From positions 4,493,501-4,557,500 of the forward strand of contig NZ_AP017560.1 in NCBI RefSeq assembly GCF_003967015.1: DNA of 64,000 nucleotides. The letters are read 5' to 3'. Under the pieces are notes generated by a model, which was not told the origin of the DNA, did not search any database, and saw only the letters and a list, made by a program, of their open reading frames with translations. The stretch is from Pseudanabaena sp. ABRG5-3 (GTDB lineage: Bacteria; Cyanobacteriota; Cyanobacteriia; Pseudanabaenales; Pseudanabaenaceae). This document shows positions 7,667 to 17,141 of this stretch, one piece after another. A program made the position numbers and the translations under genes. The stretch's first letter is position 1, and the number at the start of each line of letters is the position of its first letter.

Positions 7667-8020
7667 TTATTCTGGCGTGTATTCGATTACTAGAGCGATC
7701 GCGATCGTAATTTCTATCATTAGGTCTTCAGTAAGTTTTCCTAGTTGTCGGATAAACCTTGTAATATCTAGACCTCTTAGTTGAAGCGTATCAATTGCTG
7801 AGACTTTACTTAATCCATTGATGCTATCTGGCTCAATCTTGATATGCCAGATATTTTCCTCGAAATATGGTTTCCAGTCAGTAATGGAAGCAATCAGTTT
7901 TATTGGTAATTTGCCGATCGCATCTGAGCTAATCACAACTACTGGTCTAGTTTTGCGAATTTCTGCACCGACGGTTGGTTCAAGATTGACCATCCAGATT
8001 TCACCTCTATTTGGTTTCAT
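7667..8020 (-). CDS. MazF/PemK-family endoribonuclease toxin
   Basis: About 117 aa from ATG 8020, chosen because this ATG overlaps the antitoxin stop exactly as in the broken copy at 6660. Conserved blocks are RGEIWMVNLEPTVGAEI, KTRPVVVIS and SITDWK, followed by the SKVSAIDTLQLRGL strand. These form the SH3-like barrel and active site of the MazF/PemK/Kid family, which cuts mRNA at short sequences. It is the intact counterpart of the interrupted gene at 6259-6660. An upstream ATG at 8032 is possible but would lengthen the overlap. Confidence 0.87.
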   Translation of the reverse strand: MKPNRGEIWMVNLEPTVGAEIRKTRPVVVISSDAIGKLPIKLIASITDWKPYFEENIWHIKIEPDSINGLSKVSAIDTLQLRGLDITRFIRQLGKLTEDLMIEITIAIALVIEYTPE

Positions 8021-8267
8021 TGTGGTACTCAAGGATATCTCCTACTCCTATTTCTTTCCATTCTGGATTTTGTTGATAATGCTCTACCATCTTTTCTGCT
8101 TGCTGAGCAAGGATTTGGCGGCGTTGTTCTAATGGCATTTTTAGTAAGAAGCGGCGAGACTTTTTTCGGGCTTCAAGTCTTCGGAAGATATCATGGGCAA
8201 TTTCTTCTTGTTCTGTCTGGGGTAATGCAGAAGCGGCGGTAAAGGCTTGTTCGAGTAGGGTAGTCAT
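8007..8267 (-). CDS. Antitoxin of the MazF module
   Basis: 86 aa. It opens MTTLLEQAFTAASALPQTEQ, nearly the same as the antitoxin at 8710-8967, and then diverges into a basic helix (RLEARKKSRRF) and a YxxNPEW-containing tail. The near-identical 5' ends with different C-termini suggest that modules share a fixed leader and N-terminal segment while the toxin-binding part changes. The stop overlaps the mazF start. Function is inferred from position and from the shared N-terminus. Confidence 0.74.
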   Translation of the reverse strand: MTTLLEQAFTAASALPQTEQEEIAHDIFRRLEARKKSRRFLLKMPLEQRRQILAQQAEKMVEHYQQNPEWKEIGVGDILEYHNETK

Positions 8268-8303
8268 GGTGTTTTCTTCTATTGTATCAAGGCTTGAAAG
8301 TGG
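8268..8303 (-). pseudogene. Short TPR-gene tail remnant at a module border
   Basis: It matches 8968-9007 with a few changes (TATTGTATCAAGGCTTGAAAG is common) and keeps the TPR stop region ahead of the antitoxin. The homology runs on into the antitoxin 5' end, to about 8230. Confidence 0.7.
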
Positions 8304-8312
8304 GAAGAGTTG

Positions 8313-8723
8313 CTAAATCAAAAGGTTCTCAAATGGTTTATTATTCCAGCGATAGACATTGAAATCACGGCGATCGACGGTTAATATGCGTCCACTGTTT
8401 AACTGCTCTGCTAAAACGACTAAAGAGGCATCTGCCATATCCATTGGGAGATCTGCGTATTTTTCCATGAGAACGATCATGCGATCGATGTGAGTTGGTT
8501 CAAGGTCGAATATTTGAAAGGCTCCTAGGACAAAGCTTTTTAGAAAGTTGGATTGGGCGGTATGGCTGACTGTTGCGGCTAGGAAGTAACAGGTTTCGGT
8601 GATGACAGGGAATGTCGTAATCATTGGTTCTTGAATTGTTTCAAAGGCTCTTTGCGCTGCTAAATGGGCAGAATCGCGACGATTGAATAGTGCGACAAAG
8701 GCTCCTGTATCAACTATGATCAT
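8313..8723 (-). CDS. PIN-domain ribonuclease toxin (VapC-like), second copy
   Basis: 136 aa. PIN residues: D5 (IIVDTGAF), E43 (VITETCYF), D95/D98 (MDMADASLV) and D117 (TVDRRDF). It belongs to a different PIN subgroup from the protein at 6896-7309 (DTGAFVALFNRRD start), so the two are not recent duplicates. It overlaps its antitoxin gene by 14 nt, implying coupled translation. RNA target unknown. Confidence 0.87.
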   Translation of the reverse strand: MIIVDTGAFVALFNRRDSAHLAAQRAFETIQEPMITTFPVITETCYFLAATVSHTAQSNFLKSFVLGAFQIFDLEPTHIDRMIVLMEKYADLPMDMADASLVVLAEQLNSGRILTVDRRDFNVYRWNNKPFENLLI

Positions 8724-8967
8724 GCTTTTTGAGAATGTAGGATTTGACTACGGATTTGTAGTTAGTTGAGAGATCGGGTTCTCCTTCAATACATCCAACT
8801 AAGCCGAGTTCTGTAAATATTTGGAGGGGACTTTTTTGGGTGGGTGCTTTATTGACTTGATGCTGTGGTCGTGAAATTTCTTGCAGGATTAGTTGTGCTA
8901 GTTGGTCTTGTCTCTCTTGGGAGAGTTTGGTGGCGGCGGTAAAGGCTTGTTCGAGTAGGGTAGTCAT
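8710..8967 (-). CDS. Antitoxin of the second PIN module
   Basis: 85 aa. The N-terminus MTTLLEQAFTAATKLSQERQ is shared with the antitoxin at 8007-8267; the rest (SPLQIFTELGLVGCIEGEPD) is typical of small cyanobacterial antitoxins upstream of VapC. The gene has an AGGAG site and lies 12 nt after the TPR stop. It overlaps the PIN gene by 14 nt. The role is inferred from pairing. Confidence 0.75.
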   Translation of the reverse strand: MTTLLEQAFTAATKLSQERQDQLAQLILQEISRPQHQVNKAPTQKSPLQIFTELGLVGCIEGEPDLSTNYKSVVKSYILKKHDHS

Positions 8968-8979
8968 GGTGTTTTTCTC

Positions 8980-9270
8980 CTATTGTATCAAGGCTTGAAA
9001 GCGTGGATCATGGCGGATATTGTCAAAATCTGAGTCGGTCTTTGCCAGTTCGCGATACTTCTCAGGATCGAGTTGAATTGCTTTTTGCAAGTTCTCTAAA
9101 GCAAGCTCAATCTGGTTTTGAAGAGAATAAGCACAGGCTTTGTTGTAGTAAGCACTTGGATCGTCAGGTTTGATTTGCAAGGCTTGGTCATAGGCGGCGA
9201 TCGCTTCTTCGTTTCTGCCTGCTAAACGATATACTGTTTGATATTGATAAAAGATAAAAGTTAATAGCAA
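8980..9270 (-). pseudogene. TPR-repeat protein, 5'-truncated
   Basis: The frame encodes about 96 aa, with two TPR units (AYDQALQIKPDDPSAYYNKACAY and ALENLQKAIQLDP) and the usual cyanobacterial ending DSDFDNIRHDPRFQALIQ. It starts inside a repeat with only a TTG available, 16 nt after the 200-aa gene, so upstream TPR units and the true start are missing. Copies of its last ~70 nt recur at two downstream module borders. It could still be translated as a small TPR protein by coupling. Confidence 0.65.
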
Positions 9271-9286
9271 GATTTAATTGAAGCAT

Positions 9287-9889
9287 TTATTTATGCCCCC
9301 CTCCATGAAGAATGCGCTTAATAAGCTTTGATAAAGTTCCTTCTAAAGATAAGTATTGTGAACTAATTTCATGCAATAAATTTTTAGCTTTGTCTTTTGC
9401 TGCAAAAATACTAGACTCAGATTCATCATTAAATTCAACTTGTTTGAGTCTATCTAAGTACTTACGAATTTCTTCCAAAATCCTCATTACAGTACCTAAT
9501 TCATTGCTGTCTACTTCTGGCAATCCTATTATTCTTTTATGGACATTCATATAAGTTCTCTCCATATCTCCAGGTAATCTGGTCAAGAAATCTGCAATTT
9601 GATCACGCTTCTTAGCAGTTCCCAGTAATTCCCAATTTTTATCTGCCAAAATCCAAGCTTCTCTGACATCTGAAGCTACATCAGAATACAAAATGACCAA
9701 GTTTGCCAGACTAGGAAATCCAGATTTAACTTGGCTTTCTAGCCGAACAACTATTTCTTCTAAATCTTTAAGTTTTTTGCGATTATTAGGAAGAACTCCA
9801 GCGTCTAAGGTATTGCAGGCTTCTTTAATAGCTTTGATAGTGTTTAGAACCGTAGGAACTAAAGCTAAAGCTTCTTTAATTTCAGTCAT
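9287..9889 (-). CDS. All-helical protein paired with AAA+ ATPase, unknown function
   Basis: 200 aa with no recognised family. It is predicted almost wholly helical: an N-terminal amphipathic stretch (ALALVPTVLNTIKAIKEAC), a coiled-coil-like segment (36-56), and a basic C-terminus (LIKRILHGGGHK). Its ATG follows the TAA of the ATPase gene directly (TAAATG), so the two are almost certainly co-translated. N-terminal helical bundles of this type sometimes act as effector or adaptor partners of STAND/AAA ATPases, but no membrane segment or catalytic motif is visible. Confidence 0.7.
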   Translation of the reverse strand: MTEIKEALALVPTVLNTIKAIKEACNTLDAGVLPNNRKKLKDLEEIVVRLESQVKSGFPSLANLVILYSDVASDVREAWILADKNWELLGTAKKRDQIADFLTRLPGDMERTYMNVHKRIIGLPEVDSNELGTVMRILEEIRKYLDRLKQVEFNDESESSIFAAKDKAKNLLHEISSQYLSLEGTLSKLIKRILHGGGHK

Positions 9890-11647
9890 TTAATTGCTCC
9901 TAATTCTTCTTTCGTTGGTTTGCTGGCGAATTTTCCAGTAAGAAGACCATTGTATAGCCTCTGCATATTCGTCACTATCTTGCTTCATTTTTAATGAATC
10001 AGCGACCCTTTCATACATTTGATGTATATCTCGTGCGATTAGACTTGCTTCAAGATAGTTTTCTGCATCGATCATTTGAGCGTATAACTTTTCTGCTTCA
10101 TCCATCACATTAATTAGTTCTGCATCTGCGGACAGTAATGGATGTTTTATTTCCTGAATATTTACATATACATTTTCATTATTTCCATATATTTGAATCT
10201 TATCTAAAGGCACATTAGATTCGCTAATTTGTTGAGTTTCCATGACTATAGATTTAACTGCATCATCAAACTGTTTAACCCCGCGAACTAAAGGATGCAC
10301 ATCATACCAGATCTGCAAGTCCACCTCACCATGCTCATTCGCACCCAAAAAGGCATATTGCAAAATGCACCGACTAAACAGCAACTTGCGATAGATCGTC
10401 GCCTCACCACTCAAACTCTTGTCCCGCGACACCTTTGCCAATACTTGCCATTCTTTCTCTTCTTCCACCGAGCGCCGATAGGTATCCCGCGTTCCCGTAA
10501 TCGCTCGATCCACCGCTTCCTTCGTAAGAGGCAACTCGTCAATAGCATCAAAGGCAGTTCGCACCAACCGTAATAGATCGCGCACATGACCACCACTCAT
10601 CTCGCACAACCGCAACAACACCGACTCGCTCTCAAACACATCAGGAAAGAGTTTCGCATCAGGTGCATGACGATGAACTCGCTTAACAATCAAATCCTGC
10701 AACCTTTGTCTTCCTTCTGTATAGGGCTGTCCATCGGGTGTATTAGTGGCAATAACTGTCAATATTGAAGGCTCAAGCTCATATAGATTAGCCAGATCGT
10801 TAGCGCGAGAGTAAGCAATGGAAATGGCAATGGGCATTGTATAAATCACATGACAACCCAAACCCCTTAGCTGCTCAGCGCGATCAATAAATATCTCTTC
10901 ATGATTGGTGCGTCCATCGGCTCGGCGAATTGGTACAATCCGATCCAAATTATCCACAATCACCACTAACTGTTCTTTGCCATCAGGCAACTTTTTCTTC
11001 GCATCGGCAATAAACGCTTGCAAGGTCTGTAGCAAAGTTACCGTATGAGCATTCAACTTCTCGCGGATCTTTTGTCTTTCGCTAGGAATGGCTCGAATAC
11101 TGGTAGATAGTTTGGCAAATAGTTCAGATACACTGCTGTTTGCTTTTGCCCCAATTTCTAATTTCAGATCATCAAACTTGATTTCCGTCAGAGCCAAATC
11201 AATTAAATCCTGCCAACGTGCTTCTAGCCAAGGCAAAAAGATGCGGCGATCAGCTTGCTTGAGATTTTCCAATAAATGCCGCGTACAAGCAATCAAAATA
11301 TCCGTATACTGAGCATCTTCAGGATCGATATCTCCCTCATCTGCCGCAAAATAGACCACATGACACTTGCGTTCTTCTAAATATTTCTTTAACCGTAATA
11401 ACTCAGTTGATTTTCCCGTGCCGCGATGTCCTGCATATAGCTGTGCCAGAGGCTTATTCTGGCTACGTTCGATTTTGCGCCCCAAGTCCCTCTCGACCTT
11501 AGCATTGCCCCTCGCCTTCTCAAAATCTACATAGAGATCTTGATCCTTCTCAGCGTCTAGAGGCTGAAACGGGTCAAAGGCGTTATAAATCTGAGTCAGC
11601 AGATCTTGAGACATGGGGTTAGATTGCAAGAGAGGATTTGTCAGCAT
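9890..11647 (-). CDS. AAA+ (Orc1/Cdc6- or STAND-like) P-loop ATPase
   Basis: About 585 aa. Numbering from an in-frame TTG at 11665: Walker A GHRGTGKST at 79-87, Walker B VVIVDNLD at 235-242, and a sensor-2-like GGHVRDLL at 359-366, followed by a helical/winged-helix C-terminus. This resembles ORC/Cdc6-type and STAND-type ATPases. ATG 11647 or 11614 are likely starts. It is directly followed by the 200-aa helical gene and then the toxin array, so an accessory or defence role is plausible by inference. No nuclease, TIR or other effector domain is visible in it. Confidence 0.8.
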   Translation of the reverse strand: MLTNPLLQSNPMSQDLLTQIYNAFDPFQPLDAEKDQDLYVDFEKARGNAKVERDLGRKIERSQNKPLAQLYAGHRGTGKSTELLRLKKYLEERKCHVVYFAADEGDIDPEDAQYTDILIACTRHLLENLKQADRRIFLPWLEARWQDLIDLALTEIKFDDLKLEIGAKANSSVSELFAKLSTSIRAIPSERQKIREKLNAHTVTLLQTLQAFIADAKKKLPDGKEQLVVIVDNLDRIVPIRRADGRTNHEEIFIDRAEQLRGLGCHVIYTMPIAISIAYSRANDLANLYELEPSILTVIATNTPDGQPYTEGRQRLQDLIVKRVHRHAPDAKLFPDVFESESVLLRLCEMSGGHVRDLLRLVRTAFDAIDELPLTKEAVDRAITGTRDTYRRSVEEEKEWQVLAKVSRDKSLSGEATIYRKLLFSRCILQYAFLGANEHGEVDLQIWYDVHPLVRGVKQFDDAVKSIVMETQQISESNVPLDKIQIYGNNENVYVNIQEIKHPLLSADAELINVMDEAEKLYAQMIDAENYLEASLIARDIHQMYERVADSLKMKQDSDEYAEAIQWSSYWKIRQQTNERRIRSN

Positions 11648-11798
11648 TATAGATCGCCAGATCAAGTACTGAGCAAGTCAACAAAGCGATCGCCATTCAG
11701 TCAGATCAAACTATGCCAAAATAGTCTCAAACCAGTGAGTTTAGCCATCATCACCACCAAAAAAATTAGCGTTCTGATGTTATTAACCCCTTAAGCGC

Positions 11799-13085
11799 AT
11801 GGCTATAAAAGTTTTACATCTCTCCGATATCCATCTCGGCAGCACGACTCATGGCAAAGTCAATCCTCAAACAGGACTGAACACCCGCCTAGAGGACTTT
11901 GTAGCGGCTCTGACCATCTGTATCGATCGCGCAATTAACGAACCTGCTGATATCGTTCTCTTTGGTGGTGATGCCTTCCCTGATGCCACACCACCACCAT
12001 TAGTCCAGCAAGCCTTCGCCAAACAATTTCGCCGCCTCGCCGATGCAGGAATTCCCACAGTGCTATTGGTGGGCAATCATGACCAACATTCACAGGGGAT
12101 TGGCGGCGCGAGTCTAGCCATCTATCGCAGTCTTGCTGTGCCGAACTTCACCGTCGGCGACACGATCGCTACCCATCGCATTGCCACCAATGCAGGCGAT
12201 ATCCAGATTATTACGTTACCTTGGATCACGCGATCGACATTGCTTACGAAGTCCGAAACAGAAGGATTTTCCATGAGTGAAGTCAGTCAATTTCTGATCG
12301 ATCGCTTACAAGTAGTTCTCGAAGGCGAAATCCGTCAACTCGATTCTAAATTGCCGACGATTTTATTAGCCCATGTGATGGTGGATACCGCAACCTATGG
12401 CGCAGAGCGATTTCTCGCCGCAGGCAAAGGCTTCACAATTCCCCTATCAATGCTCACCCGTGAAGCCTTTGACTATGTGGCTCTCGGTCATGTACATCGC
12501 CATCAAATTCTTGCCACGCAACCACTTGTAGTTTATCCAGGGAGCATTGAGCGTGTAGATTTTGGAGAAGAGAATGAATCCAAGGGCTATTGTTGGCTAG
12601 AAGTAGAAAAGGGGAATGTAAAGTTTGAATTTTGTCCGATTCCCACTCGCGCTTTTCGGACGATGGAAGTTGATGTTACTCAATCCGAAGATCCGCAGGG
12701 GAAATTACTCAAGGCGATTCAGAAAGGAAAAATCGATAATGCGATCGCTCGTTTAATCTACAAAATCAAAGCCGAACAATTAGCCCTGATTGACGATCGC
12801 ATTTTGCATGAAGCAATGGAAAGCGCCCATAACTATTCACTGATTCCTGAAGTCGTTAGCCAAAATCCGCGCACCCGTCTGCCTGATCTCAGTACCGCCG
12901 AGGCGCTCGATCCGATGACTGCTTTGAGAACCTATCTCAGTACTCGCGAAGACCTCAAAAATCTCGAACCTGCAATGCTCAATGCCGCCCAAGAGTTACT
13001 TAGCGAGATTGGTTTGGGCATGGATGGTATCGATCCTGCACCTGAATCAGCCCAATCTAGTCAATTGGTGATAAGTTTCGAGTAA
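11799..13085 (+). CDS. sbcD: SbcD/Mre11-family exonuclease subunit
   Basis: 428 aa. The calcineurin-like metal-binding motifs appear in order: DIHLG, GGDAF, GNHD, AHVMV and GHVHRH. SbcD with the SbcC ATPase forms a nuclease that opens hairpins and processes double-strand ends, which is notable in a genome full of perfect palindromes. No sbcC is adjacent. The last 39 nt overlap the convergent tatD gene. The divergent neighbour is the AAA+ ATPase. Confidence 0.87.
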   Translation: MAIKVLHLSDIHLGSTTHGKVNPQTGLNTRLEDFVAALTICIDRAINEPADIVLFGGDAFPDATPPPLVQQAFAKQFRRLADAGIPTVLLVGNHDQHSQGIGGASLAIYRSLAVPNFTVGDTIATHRIATNAGDIQIITLPWITRSTLLTKSETEGFSMSEVSQFLIDRLQVVLEGEIRQLDSKLPTILLAHVMVDTATYGAERFLAAGKGFTIPLSMLTREAFDYVALGHVHRHQILATQPLVVYPGSIERVDFGEENESKGYCWLEVEKGNVKFEFCPIPTRAFRTMEVDVTQSEDPQGKLLKAIQKGKIDNAIARLIYKIKAEQLALIDDRILHEAMESAHNYSLIPEVVSQNPRTRLPDLSTAEALDPMTALRTYLSTREDLKNLEPAMLNAAQELLSEIGLGMDGIDPAPESAQSSQLVISFE

Positions 13086-13709
13086 TTGCGTTTGCAGAGT
13101 TTCGAGGGACACTTGACGCAAAGTAGCAGCGCGATCGTAAATTTGTTCGATACTTATATCCTGACGATCATCGGTTTCGAGGAGAAATCTGCCATCGGGA
13201 ATATTAGCGATCGCCTGAATCACAGGAGAGCGATCGCTTAAAATTGCAGCCCCAAAAGAGAAGTAAAAATCATGCTTGAGCAACTGCTGAAAGACTTCTA
13301 TCTTTTTATGAAAGCCATGAATAACCCAAGGGATAGAAGTTTTATTATTCTTCTTAAGTACAATCAATTCAGCAAAGGCTTTAACACAATGAATTACTAG
13401 AGGCTTCCGCAATGATTCGGCAAGGTGAATATGTTTCTGAAAAATTTCAATTTGCAAATCTATAGGTAATGTAATTTGGCGATCGAGTCCACATTCCCCG
13501 ATCGCAATTACCTGCGGCAATTTTGCTAAGACTTCAAGGTTTCCCCAAGCTTCTTGCCAAGATGACGATTTCACAAACCAAGGATGCAGACCCAAACTAC
13601 AAATCTGCGGCAACTCTGCACTTCGCAATTCAGCAGTCCCATGCAGAGTCTGCAAATTAATGAGGTTATAGGCTTGGCGATCTCGATGGGTATGGAAGTC
13701 AATAAACAT
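13047..13709 (-). CDS. TatD-family metal-dependent hydrolase
   Basis: 220 aa, slightly short for TatD (about 260). Motifs: FIDFHTH at the N-terminus, GLHPW, GECGLD, VIHC, IHGFH and LLETDD. These are the metal ligands of the amidohydrolase TIM barrel. TatD enzymes are 3'-5' exonucleases / DNases. ATG lies immediately after the purM stop (TAAATG), so it is the last gene of a proC-purM-tatD run. Its 3' end overlaps sbcD on the other strand by 39 nt. Confidence 0.82.
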   Translation of the reverse strand: MFIDFHTHRDRQAYNLINLQTLHGTAELRSAELPQICSLGLHPWFVKSSSWQEAWGNLEVLAKLPQVIAIGECGLDRQITLPIDLQIEIFQKHIHLAESLRKPLVIHCVKAFAELIVLKKNNKTSIPWVIHGFHKKIEVFQQLLKHDFYFSFGAAILSDRSPVIQAIANIPDGRFLLETDDRQDISIEQIYDRAATLRQVSLETLQTQLLETYHQLTRLG

Positions 13710-14741
13710 TTACACGAAGATTAGCGATCGCTCGCCTGCAATGACTTCACCGATGCGATTGGTGGTAAATCCTTGGGCTTGAAAATAGGCGATCGCCTGA
13801 TCTGCTTTTTGGGGATCAACGACTACAGCTAGTCCGATCCCCATATTAAAGGTATTGAACATATCGGATTCTGGAACTTCACCTTGCGCTTGTAGCCATT
13901 GGAATAGTGGCGGAATTTGCCAGCTATTGCGAGTAATCTGCACGGCTTGACCTTCACCGAGACAACGAGGAAGATTTTCGGGTAAGCCGCCACCTGTGAT
14001 GTGGGCAAGCCCATGAATGCCTAAATCAGCTTTGAGGGCAGCTAAAACGGGTTTGACGTAAATCTGTGTCGGCGTGAGGAATACTTCGGCTAGGGTTAAG
14101 TCTGCGGTTTCTGGAGAAATGGCTAACTTCGCGCCCCAACTGTAACCTTTAGTTTCGATGATCTTACGGACAAGGCTGTAACCATTGCTATGGATACCCG
14201 AACTGGCTAGACCGATGACCACATCACCGATATTCACCTGTGTACCATTGAGCATTTCTGATTTTTCAGCGATCGCCACACAAAATCCCGCCGCATCATA
14301 TTCGCCGATACCATAAAATCCAGGCATTTCCGCAGTTTCGCCACCAAGTAAGGCACAACCTGCTAATTGGCAACCATCAGCGATCCCCTTAACTACTTCG
14401 GCGAGTTGATCGGGTTCGAGCTTGCCTGTGGCTAGATAATCCAAGAAAAATAATGGCTCAGCTCCAGAGGTCAGCACATCGTTCACACACATGGCTACGA
14501 GATCGATGCCGATCGTGTCGTGCTTATTAGCAGCTTGAGCAATTTTGAGCTTTGTGCCAACTCCGTCCGTACCTGAAACCAGAACGGGTTGCCGATAACC
14601 AGCAGGAATTTCAAAACAGCCACCAAAACCACCGAGATCGCCTAATACACCTGCGCGATGGGTTCTTGCCACTGAATCTCGAATTTTTTCCACGAAGGTG
14701 CGACCTGCTTCAATATCTACACCCGCCTGACGATAATCCAA
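13710..14741 (-). CDS. purM: Phosphoribosylformylglycinamidine cyclo-ligase
   Basis: AIR synthetase, fifth step of purine synthesis. The frame is open to ATG 14780, but the family starts MDYRQAGVD. Here that start is TTG at 14741, with AGAGG just upstream, so I place the start there; the longer form would add 13 residues. Landmarks: [33 protein letters not shown] and HITGGG. Length is about 343 aa, normal. It is co-directional with proC (20-60 bp) and abuts tatD. Confidence 0.93.
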   Translation of the reverse strand: MDYRQAGVDIEAGRTFVEKIRDSVARTHRAGVLGDLGGFGGCFEIPAGYRQPVLVSGTDGVGTKLKIAQAANKHDTIGIDLVAMCVNDVLTSGAEPLFFLDYLATGKLEPDQLAEVVKGIADGCQLAGCALLGGETAEMPGFYGIGEYDAAGFCVAIAEKSEMLNGTQVNIGDVVIGLASSGIHSNGYSLVRKIIETKGYSWGAKLAISPETADLTLAEVFLTPTQIYVKPVLAALKADLGIHGLAHITGGGLPENLPRCLGEGQAVQITRNSWQIPPLFQWLQAQGEVPESDMFNTFNMGIGLAVVVDPQKADQAIAYFQAQGFTTNRIGEVIAGERSLIFV

Positions 14742-14800
14742 AACCTCTAACTCCCAAATTTCACGACCAAGCCATTGCAACGCAATGGCTTAAAAAACTA

Positions 14801-15595
14801 CTATTTGCCTAGCTCATCAGCACGACGAGTTGCCGCAAGTACGGCTTCTATCATAGCGGAACGCAAGCCTGCTTTTTCTAACTGAGCGATCGCCGCAATC
14901 GTTGTACCCGCAGGACTCGTCACTTGATCCTTTAACTGCGCGGGATGGAGCTTCGTTTCTGTAATTAATTGAGCCGTTCCTAAAACTGTTTGGGTCGCAA
15001 GTTGTAATGCGATCGCTCTGGGCAAACCTGCGGCAACCCCACCATCTGCCATAGCTTCAATCATCACTGCCACATAGGCGGGACCTGAACCTGATAGTCC
15101 AGTCACAGCATTCATCAGCGACTCGGCAACTTCTACCACCGTGCCAACTGCACTAAAAATCTTTCGGGCTAACCCTAGATGCTCACTTGTCGCCAAGGCA
15201 TTTGCCGCGATCGCAGTTACTCCTGCACCTACCTGAGCGGGTGTATTTGGCATTGCTCGGATAATTGACTTAGAGGGAAACATCGCCTCTAACTGAGCCA
15301 AAGTTACACCAGCTAAAATCGACACAACACAAGGTGCAGGAGAATCAGCTAGACCAATCGCAGCCGCGTTTAACGACTGAGGCTTAACTGCTAACAGCAT
15401 TATCTCTGCTTCAGCAGCAACTAAATTATTGGGCGTAGTCTGTACGCCATATTTTTTTGCGAGGAGATCGCGACGCTCTGGCATCGGATCGCTAACACAA
15501 ATATCGGATGGTGAGTAAATATTACTGGCAATCAGACGAGACAAAATTGCCTCACCCATCACGCCGCCACCGACTAGACCAAGTTGAAATTTCAA
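14801..15595 (-). CDS. proC: Pyrroline-5-carboxylate reductase
   Basis: 264 aa. It reduces pyrroline-5-carboxylate to proline. The N-terminal Rossmann motif is GLVGGGVMGEAI. RAMPNTPAQVGAG and the C-terminal signature LSGSGPAYV...ATQTVLGTAQL...DQVTSPAGTT are complete. It follows sepF after a 118-bp gap containing a perfect hairpin. The sepF-proC neighbourhood is conserved in cyanobacteria and other bacteria. Confidence 0.95.
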   Translation of the reverse strand: MKFQLGLVGGGVMGEAILSRLIASNIYSPSDICVSDPMPERRDLLAKKYGVQTTPNNLVAAEAEIMLLAVKPQSLNAAAIGLADSPAPCVVSILAGVTLAQLEAMFPSKSIIRAMPNTPAQVGAGVTAIAANALATSEHLGLARKIFSAVGTVVEVAESLMNAVTGLSGSGPAYVAVMIEAMADGGVAAGLPRAIALQLATQTVLGTAQLITETKLHPAQLKDQVTSPAGTTIAAIAQLEKAGLRSAMIEAVLAATRRADELGK

Positions 15596-15620
15596 GAATT
15601 CACCAATAACTAACTACAAA

Positions 15621-15665
15621 CCAATAAGGTAGATGTGGCGCGAAGCGCCGCATCTACCTTATTGG
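15621..15665. repeat. Perfect hairpin between sepF and proC
   Basis: CCAATAAGGTAGATG arms around a GGCGC-GAA-GCGCC core. It could partly terminate sepF transcription before proC. No poly-T tail follows directly. Confidence 0.8.
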
Positions 15666-15713
15666 TGTTTGATTGTTTTTAATCATAACGGCGATTGCTG
15701 TAATTAAGTTAAA

Positions 15714-16298
15714 TTATTGTGCGAAACGGCTTACAGGGGCTTCAGCAGACCATGCAGGAGCGGGAGCCGCAGTTGGACGTACACGAGGCTGAGGCATAGG
15801 AGCATCATTGAGTACAGAAGACTGCGAAGTAACTTGAACACAGGAAGGGGCAAAGAGGAAAATGCTATCGCCAATACGTTCTTGATGACCATCGAGGGCA
15901 TAGGTTCCGCCTGCAACAAAGTCAACAGCACGCTGTGCTTGATCAGGATCCATCATGGTGAGGTTCAGTACAACTGATTTGCGCTCACGCAATGCTTGGA
16001 TGGCTTGAGGCATTTCTTCAAAGCTGCGAGGCTCCATTACCATCACTTGGGACAAACCATTTGTTGCGCCAGGCATACCAATTACATTGCTCATACCGTC
16101 AGAAGTTGCTCTTAATGTTGTAGGACGTTCACGGGTGCGGCGAGTTTGTGGCTCTTCTGGTTCTGGGGCAGCGATCGCACCATTTTCTTCTTGGTAAATG
16201 TCTTGGTATTCACGGCTAGAGGCTTCATCGTACTCATATTCGTACTCTTGAGCTTCAGACAAACCAACAAAATCCTTGAGCTTTGTAAAAATTCCCAT
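15714..16298 (-). CDS. sepF: Cell division protein SepF
   Basis: 194 aa. The N-terminal membrane-targeting helix is [13 protein letters not shown]. An acidic linker (17-60) follows, then the SepF/DUF552 core with [43 protein letters not shown] and [10 protein letters not shown] (about 85-155). The C-terminal tail is proline/alanine-rich. SepF (Cdv2) tethers FtsZ to the membrane at mid-cell. It is followed by proC in the same direction. Confidence 0.94.
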   Translation of the reverse strand: MGIFTKLKDFVGLSEAQEYEYEYDEASSREYQDIYQEENGAIAAPEPEEPQTRRTRERPTTLRATSDGMSNVIGMPGATNGLSQVMVMEPRSFEEMPQAIQALRERKSVVLNLTMMDPDQAQRAVDFVAGGTYALDGHQERIGDSIFLFAPSCVQVTSQSSVLNDAPMPQPRVRPTAAPAPAWSAEAPVSRFAQ

Positions 16299-17141
16299 CG
16301 TAATTAACTCCTAGTGTTTGCTCCTCAGTTTTGGCTCGGAAACCGAAACATCATACTTCTAGACTAGATGAGGAGTGCAATCTATATAAAGCAATCTCAT
16401 TAAAGCAAAGAGTTGCTTTGTCTAGGTATGTTGGATTGTTTTTACTGTCTAAAACAGTATTGACAAAATGTTTACCCGCAAACTTTAACCGATAACAGGG
16501 AAAAAAGATAGATAAACTTGTTAAATTTTTCAAATACGACAAAATACGACTTTGCGTTCATAAAGCCTTGTTATATATAGGACTTAACTACTTCAGTAAA
16601 GTATTTACCTATGAAGATATCCTTTTAATACTTAACAAGTTTTTAATAATTGGGCAAACTTACTTACCAATAAGGAATCTGCACAATCAAAGCTGTTCGC
16701 ATTAAGAGTCTCTATGTGAGTCTAAATGATGATAATTGGAGGATGTGATATCAAGATTTAGATTTGTTCAAATAGAGAAACTCTGAGAGTCATTTGTATT
16801 AATAGTCGCAAAAGATTAAAAACATAACATAGAATTGGTTAGCTATTTTTGCTTAGAACTAAACATAATTGCTGACCTTGATGCTGTTATTGGTTTACGA
16901 TGCTTGCTAAGTATTCTAGGCTACAAAAAATGCAGATATTTAATGTTTTATTTAAGGGTTTTCAAACTGATGACCATAGAAAATTACTATAGTTCTCATG
17001 AGTGTTACCAGATAAACGATTAAAGATGCAGGATTATTGTTTAGCTAAGAACGCTAAAACTTATAACAGGTTTAGGGATATCTGGCAAGTAAAAAATAAT
17101 TTATAGTGATTTTCAAGCAAGAGAGGGGAAAGGATTTATAT
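16299..17141. other. Gene-free AT-rich region
   Basis: About 0.85 kb without a convincing gene on either strand. It holds the sepF leader at the left. No riboswitch, tRNA or small photosystem ORF was recognised. Confidence 0.6.

Noticed and set aside
16351..16542. 63-aa minus-strand ORF
   Set aside because: No ribosome site, no family resemblance, and composition like the surrounding AT-rich spacer.
16835..17023. 62-aa plus-strand ORF
   Set aside because: Isolated, no ribosome site, and no recognisable motif.
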